From: Rhodobiaceae bacterium
GTDB taxonomy: Bacteria > Pseudomonadota > Alphaproteobacteria > Rhizobiales > JAKPQE01
Length of the DNA: 48,179 nucleotides
Direction: 5' to 3'
Assembly: GCA_028278505.1 (NCBI GenBank)
Contig: JANQEG010000138.1
Coordinates: 1 to 48,179 of the forward strand
Every line of letters starts with the position of its first letter. Positions within the stretch are counted from its first letter, which is position 1. The notes beneath the pieces were generated by a model. The model saw nothing but the letters and a program-made list of their open reading frames with translations. It was not told the origin of the DNA and did not search any database. The position numbers were made by a program, and so were the translations under genes. Shown piece after piece: positions 44,304-48,179 of this stretch.

Positions 44304-45188
44304 TCAAGAGCCATTGAAATGAACCGTGCCGAAGCCTGCAAGGTCGTAGCCGCCGAGCGCCTCGGCGCGCGCGGCGAGCGCCGGCGAGCTCAAAAATCGA
44401 TAGAGCGTCTGGAATGGCGGCTCGAACCAGGCGCGCCGGTCGACGAGCAGGTCGAAGCGTTCCTTCAGGAGCGGCGTGAAGCCCAGATGGAGCTGGTGCG
44501 CGGTCGCGGCCAGGCCCATGGCGACGTCGCCGCGGCCTTCGAGCACGGCCAGGCCGGCCTCGGTCTCGTCGCGCGCCGCCGGACCGGCGGCGACAACAGG
44601 CGGGGTCTCGAAATCGTGCGCTTCGAGCATCGCTTCAATGAGGATCTGGCCGCCGGACCCGGGCTGGCGGCTGACAAGCCGCCGGCCGGAGATGTCGTCC
44701 ATGCCGGTAAAGGTCGCCGCCTCGTCGCGGCGGAACAGGAGCCCACGTTCCCGCCAGGCGAATTCGACGAGCACGATCGGTTCGCCGGCAAAGCGGTTGC
44801 GGACCGCCGAGACGTTCCAGTCGTCGGCGTCGCGCAAATGCAGGCCGCTGGCAATGCCTTCGCCGCGGGCGAAGCGGTCGAGGCCATCGCCCGAACCGTC
44901 GAAAAGCGTGGAACAGCCGCAACCGGATTCCCTTATCGCCCAGTCGAGCAGCGGGTCGTGGCTGCCGAGCACGACGGGCGGCCGCGCGCGGCCGCCGACG
45001 ACCGCCGGACCCGACCCGTGCTCGCCGATCCAGGCTTCGATCTCGGCTGCGGGGAAAAGCAGCTTGCCGACGACGCGGACGCAAGGGACTGCGCCGGCCG
45101 CGGCAAGGTCATAGACCTTGCGCTCCTTGATGCGCAGCAGATCGGCGAGTTCCTTGGTCGTCAGATAGGCCTGTTTCACATCGGTCAT
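44304..45188 (-). CDS. Excisionase-type HTH regulator fused to a periplasmic-binding-like domain
   Basis: A 294-residue cytosolic protein. Residues 8-55 form a MerR/excisionase-like helix-turn-helix (LTTKELADLLRIKERKVYDL), and residues 70-290 resemble the PBP_like domain seen in molybdate and tungstate proteins, with short HD and GSG loops. Such fusions act as oxyanion-responsive repressors or activators. It is convergent with tupBCA, separated only by repeats, so it probably senses tungstate or molybdate and controls that operon. The start is taken at ATG 45188 (GGGGCGGG upstream); the longer frame to 45380 lacks a sensible N-terminus. Confidence 0.78.
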   Translation of the reverse strand: MTDVKQAYLTTKELADLLRIKERKVYDLAAAGAVPCVRVVGKLLFPAAEIEAWIGEHGSGPAVVGGRARPPVVLGSHDPLLDWAIRESGCGCSTLFDGSGDGLDRFARGEGIASGLHLRDADDWNVSAVRNRFAGEPIVLVEFAWRERGLLFRRDEAATFTGMDDISGRRLVSRQPGSGGQILIEAMLEAHDFETPPVVAAGPAARDETEAGLAVLEGRGDVAMGLAATAHQLHLGFTPLLKERFDLLVDRRAWFEPPFQTLYRFLSSPALAARAEALGGYDLAGFGTVHFNGS

Positions 45189-45252
45189 GGTGCCCGCCCC
45201 GGATGTTCCGCGCGGCTTTATAACACGCGAATCCGATGGGCGGACGCCGGCG

Positions 45253-45918
45253 TTAGAGCCAGACACTGACCTCTTCGATCGGCTTCTTTTCGATCCGCGG
45301 CACCCGGCATTCAGGCGCCGGATAGCCGGCGACGACCAGAACAACCGGTTTCTCGTTGTCCGGGCGGCCGCAGATTTCATTAAGGAACCCCATCGGCGCC
45401 GGCGTGTGGGTCAGGGTGGCGAGGCCGGCATGGTGCAGGGCGGCGATCAGGAGACCGATTGAAATGCCGACGGATTCGGACACGTAATAGTGTTTTATCC
45501 GGCGCCCCGCGGCATCGCGCCCGGAACGCTGCGCAAAGACCGCGATCAGCCAGGGGGCGGTCTCCAGGAACGGCTTCCGCCAGTCCGTGCCGAGCGGTTC
45601 GAGCGCCTCCAGCCATTCCTCGCCGGCGCGGCCGTCATAGAAGGCCTTCTCCTCCGCCTCCGCCGCGATCCTGATTTGGCGCTTCACCGCCGCATCGGAA
45701 ATGCAGACGAATGTCCAGGGCTGCTGGTTCGCGCCGGACGGCGCCGATGCCGCCGTCATCACGCAATCTTCGATGACCCCGCGGGGAACCGGCTCGGCGG
45801 AAAAATCGCGAACGGTGCGCCGCCGCGCCATCTCGGCCCGGAAATCGGCGGCCCGCGCCGCCATTTCGGCTTCGGCCAGGCGCTCAAAATTAAGGGGGGT
45901 CGTGTCCGCTTCAGGCAT
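45253..45918 (-). CDS. Nitroreductase-fold flavoprotein, iodotyrosine-deiodinase-like
   Basis: A 221-residue FMN enzyme of the nitroreductase superfamily. RRRTVRDFS near residue 33 and [13 protein letters not shown] near 62-74 bind FMN, and [43 protein letters not shown] and [13 protein letters not shown] match the subgroup that includes iodotyrosine deiodinase. The bacterial substrate is unknown and may be a halogenated or nitro-aromatic compound. ATG 45918 is preferred over GTG 45924 for the start. The gene lies 64 bases upstream of, and on the same strand as, the HTH-PBP regulator. Confidence 0.85.
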   Translation of the reverse strand: MPEADTTPLNFERLAEAEMAARAADFRAEMARRRTVRDFSAEPVPRGVIEDCVMTAASAPSGANQQPWTFVCISDAAVKRQIRIAAEAEEKAFYDGRAGEEWLEALEPLGTDWRKPFLETAPWLIAVFAQRSGRDAAGRRIKHYYVSESVGISIGLLIAALHHAGLATLTHTPAPMGFLNEICGRPDNEKPVVLVVAGYPAPECRVPRIEKKPIEEVSVWL

Positions 45919-46061
45919 TTCCACAGACTCTCATTGCAGTTCATTGATACAAGAGGCATTTATCGCGAGTCACCAAAAGGTGGACTATGGGTCGCTATCG
46001 TCGTCTTTGCGAGGCGTTTGTTAGTGAGGTGGCAATTTCTTTCCGAGTCTGCCGCCATTTT

Positions 46062-46204
46062 ACCCTCCCCCTTGCGGGGAGGGTGGACGGCGCGTAAGCG
46101 CCGGCCGGGTGGGGGTGATACGCAAACGTCCGCGCCATCCGCTGGCGTATGTGTATTGTCATTCAACCCCCACCCCCAACCCCTCCCCGCAAGGGGGAGG
46201 GGAG
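46062..46204. repeat. Palindromic repeat family B, inverted copy 4
   Basis: The order of parts is reversed relative to the other three copies: ACCCTCCCCCTTGCGGGGAG first, then GGCGCGTAAGCGCC, GGGTGGGGGT, and finally CCCCCACCCCCAACCCCTCC. Confidence 0.78.
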
Positions 46205-46237
46205 TGATTCCGTAGTCGATCCGTCCACTTTGTGCTC

Positions 46238-46330
46238 GTCATTGCGACCCCGGCGGAAGCCGGGGGAAGCAATCCAGAGCGTCATGCTCAGATCTGGATT
46301 GCCGCGGCGCCTTCGGCGCCTCGCAATGAC
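46238..46330. repeat. Palindromic repeat family A, copy 3
   Basis: Bounded by GTCATTGCGA and TCGCAATGAC. It contains CCCCGGCGGAAGCCGGGG, AGCAATCCAGAGCGTCATGC and a GGCGCCTTCGGCGCC hairpin near the right end. Confidence 0.85.
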
Positions 46331-46404
46331 GGTGGTGGCTGACATCAAGCTTCAGATCGGTACGAAGGTATTTATTCCTATCATATTAAGCCGGGTAAAG
46401 ACCG

Positions 46405-47904
46405 TCAGACGACGACGAAGACGCCGCCGCGGCGGCGGTCGCCGACGCCGGTGACGGTGCCGTCTCCGCTGCGGCCGACCGCATGAACGCCACCGAAGAA
46501 CATGTTCGGCTCGGCCCAGGCCAAATGGTCCGGAAACGCCGCGCGAAGTGCGGCGGCGGTTTCGGCGCCGGCCATGTCCTCGAAGTCGAGGCGGCCCCGT
46601 TCCACATGAAGCCGCGGCCGGTCGACGGCGGCGGCAAGTTCCTCGCCGAAAAGCAGGGTTCCGGCAAGCACCTGGAACACCGCCGTGCGGATGCGGTTGG
46701 AGCCGCCTGAGCCGAGCGCGACGACCGCGCCGCTGCGCTCGGCCGCGATCGTCGGCGCCATCATCGAGGCGAGCCGGACGCCCGGTTTCCAGGTGTGGAA
46801 GCCGCCGGGGTTGATGTCTTCCTCGCCGAGCATGTTGTTGATCATGAAGCCGGCACCCGGAATGATGTGGCCATTGCCCTCGCCATTGGTGACGGTTGCC
46901 GCCGCCGCATTGCCGGCATGGTCGACGATGCTGACATGGGTGGTGCCGCGGCTCGCGGGCGGTCCGTCGGCCATCGCCTCGGCGCCGGCAAGGGCGGCGA
47001 TCGCGGCGGGCCGCTCGCGCCACAGCCGGTCGATGCAGTCGATGGCGGCGGCAAGGGCGACGCTGCGCTGCGCCCCGCCGATTGATGATTTGCCGGCTAA
47101 TTCACTGAACATAGCTGCGATCAGGCTGCCGCCGAGCGAGGGCGGCGGATTGAAGAAGGCGCGGGCCTTGCCGATATCGCGGGCGAGGGGGTCGCGGATT
47201 TCGACCCGGTAGCGGCGCAGATCGTCGCCGCTCAGATGTCCGGCCTCGGCCTGCCCCTCCAGCATGGCGCCGGCAAGCTCGCCCTCGCGCTCCAACCTGA
47301 CGCCTTCGCGGGCGATCGCCTCGATGACCTCGGCCAGGTCCGGATTGCGGTAGACCGCGCCGCCGGGCAGCGTCGGCCCGTCCGGGGCAAAGAGCGCCCG
47401 CGCCGTCGCGCTCGCGGTCAGGATCGGCGACACTACGGAGGTGAGATAGGCCTGGAAGTCGGTGACCAGCAAGCCCTCGCGCGCCAGCCGGATCGCCGGC
47501 TCGACCAGGCGCTGCATCGGGATCGTGCCCAGGGCGTCATGAACGGCGAAGATACCCGGCACGAAGCCCGGCGTCGCGGCCGCGCCGCGGCCGATATGGA
47601 AGGCCTGGGTGACGGGGCCGAAATCGGCATGGATTTCGTGAAAGTCGATGTCGGCAATGTCGCGCTTGCGGCGCGGCGTATCGACGAAGAAATCGAACAG
47701 ACGGGCGCGGCCGTCGCGCAACGCCATCATGAAGCCGCCGCCGCCGGGCGAGGCGAGCACCGGTTCGGCGACGCAAGCCGTCCAAAGGGCGGCGATCGCC
47801 GCATCGAACGCGTTGCCGCCATCGGCCAGAATTTCGGCCGCCGCAGCCGCGGTTTCGCCGTGTCCGGCGGCGACGGCGCCGTATCGACCATTGCCTGTCG
47901 TCAT
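46405..47904 (-). CDS. Gamma-glutamyltransferase family protein
   Basis: A 499-residue Ntn-hydrolase. These enzymes self-cleave before a catalytic threonine and hydrolyse or transfer gamma-glutamyl groups, as from glutathione. The cleavage site SRGTTHVSIVD, with the Thr near residue 320, is present, as are GHGETAAAAAEILADGGNAFDAA at the N-terminus and NNMLGEEDINPGGF. No signal peptide is seen, so unlike E. coli Ggt it is likely cytosolic. The start is the ATG at 47904, which has AAGAG close before it; the open frame runs back to TTG 47931. Confidence 0.88.
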   Translation of the reverse strand: MTTGNGRYGAVAAGHGETAAAAAEILADGGNAFDAAIAALWTACVAEPVLASPGGGGFMMALRDGRARLFDFFVDTPRRKRDIADIDFHEIHADFGPVTQAFHIGRGAAATPGFVPGIFAVHDALGTIPMQRLVEPAIRLAREGLLVTDFQAYLTSVVSPILTASATARALFAPDGPTLPGGAVYRNPDLAEVIEAIAREGVRLEREGELAGAMLEGQAEAGHLSGDDLRRYRVEIRDPLARDIGKARAFFNPPPSLGGSLIAAMFSELAGKSSIGGAQRSVALAAAIDCIDRLWRERPAAIAALAGAEAMADGPPASRGTTHVSIVDHAGNAAAATVTNGEGNGHIIPGAGFMINNMLGEEDINPGGFHTWKPGVRLASMMAPTIAAERSGAVVALGSGGSNRIRTAVFQVLAGTLLFGEELAAAVDRPRLHVERGRLDFEDMAGAETAAALRAAFPDHLAWAEPNMFFGGVHAVGRSGDGTVTGVGDRRRGGVFVVV

Positions 47905-48089
47905 TCGCTCTTCATGAAAGGACTGCACCAATTTGGCAATCGAAACTTTGCCGCCCGGAAACCGGTCGCGGGACGAGGATCATTCCGATCGAACCGCTAA
48001 CGCGCGCAGCGTGCCGGGCCGGCCGCGCGCCGCGGAGCGATTTCCTTTGTTCGCGGTTTGCTGCCGAAATCGTGTAAAGAGACGGGTGA
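47905..48089. other. Right-edge intergenic sequence
   Basis: This is the presumed promoter region of the gamma-glutamyltransferase gene and the flank of the hairpin array. No gene is supported. Confidence 0.4.
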
Positions 48090-48179
48090 ACACTCCACCG
48101 GCTAAAGCCGGTGGCTTCGGGTTACGGCTAAAAGCCGGATCGGTCGGCCGTTCGGCCGACTACACAACCTGAAAGTCAT
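48087..48179 (-). mobile_element. Probable right end/guide-RNA scaffold of an IS200/IS605 (TnpB) element, cut by window edge
   Basis: Three perfect hairpins follow one another: CCACCGGC-TAAA-GCCGGTGG (48095-48114), CGGCT-AAA-AGCCG (48125-48137 approx.) and GTCGGCC-GTTC-GGCCGAC (48143-48160). On the minus strand the array would end in ...GCCGGTGGAGTGTTCAC. This resembles the 3' part of TnpB-bearing elements, where the tnpB tail overlaps the omega (reRNA) scaffold. The tnpB gene itself would lie beyond 48179, transcribed leftward. The identification rests on pattern recognition only. Confidence 0.45.

Larger units (their letters stand above)
45919..46404. other. Gap with inverted family B and family A repeats
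   Basis: This gap lies between the nitroreductase start and the gamma-glutamyltransferase stop. It contains the inverted family B copy (46062-46204) and family A copy (46238-46330). No gene is supported in the remainder. Confidence 0.55.

Noticed and set aside
43924-46330. Clustered repeats as a possible CRISPR array
   Set aside because: Units are long (94-145 bp), palindromic, in mixed orientation and not separated by regular spacers; no cas genes are present.

Overview
The window reads as a chromosomal segment of a GC-rich alphaproteobacterium, most likely of the order Hyphomicrobiales (Rhizobiales). The basis is gene order and content: divK-pleD beside a DUF3572 gene; gyrA, coaD, two cyclophilins, queA and tgt in a row; ssb and marC nearby; and EipB, RidA, GDPD, GNAT and HIT genes together. 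No rRNA, tRNA, CRISPR array or intact insertion sequence was recognised.

Layout. (1) 1-1,390: an AT-rich left edge with a ClpP/SppA-like serine proteinase gene, foreign in composition. (2) 1,391-6,282: a cation diffusion facilitator, a cytochrome c', a membrane-anchored diheme cytochrome c and a secreted caspase-fold protein that contains no cysteine. (3) 6,691-15,505: a housekeeping block (NUDIX, tgt, queA, two cyclophilins, coaD, gyrA, marC). (4) 15,744-24,393: an RND efflux pair, a second CDF transporter, an SDR/DUF2269 pair and ssb. (5) 25,217-30,517: cell-cycle signalling genes (pleD, divK), then DUF3572, HAD, ROK kinase and dinB. (6) 30,910-33,849: a UroD-like enzyme and an HD-domain protein divergent from a LysR regulator. 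(7) 34,345-41,334: an AT-rich orphan membrane protein, eipB, RidA, GDPD, FemAB-like GNAT, HIT, azlCD and a small basic secreted protein. (8) 41,564-45,188: a tungstate-type ABC transporter (tupBCA) convergent with a DNA-binding/periplasmic-binding-like regulator. (9) 45,253-48,179: an iodotyrosine-deiodinase-like nitroreductase, a gamma-glutamyltransferase, and at the right edge a run of hairpins resembling the right end and guide-RNA scaffold of an IS200/IS605 (TnpB) element.

Intergenic gaps carry several families of palindromic repeats: four copies of a 94-bp element ending in GTCATTGCGA, four copies of a roughly 145-bp element with GGGGAGGGG hairpins, and pairs of two others. A 273-bp element with 31-32-bp inverted repeats flanked by TA lies upstream of azlC.

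Most worth a second look: the cysteine-free caspase homologue beside two c-type cytochromes; the UroD/HD/LysR cluster, whose ligand residues differ from the studied enzymes; a Tgt lacking three of its four zinc ligands; the structured leader ahead of tupB; and the TnpB-like RNA end at the right border. All functional statements come from reading sequence by eye; no database search was run.
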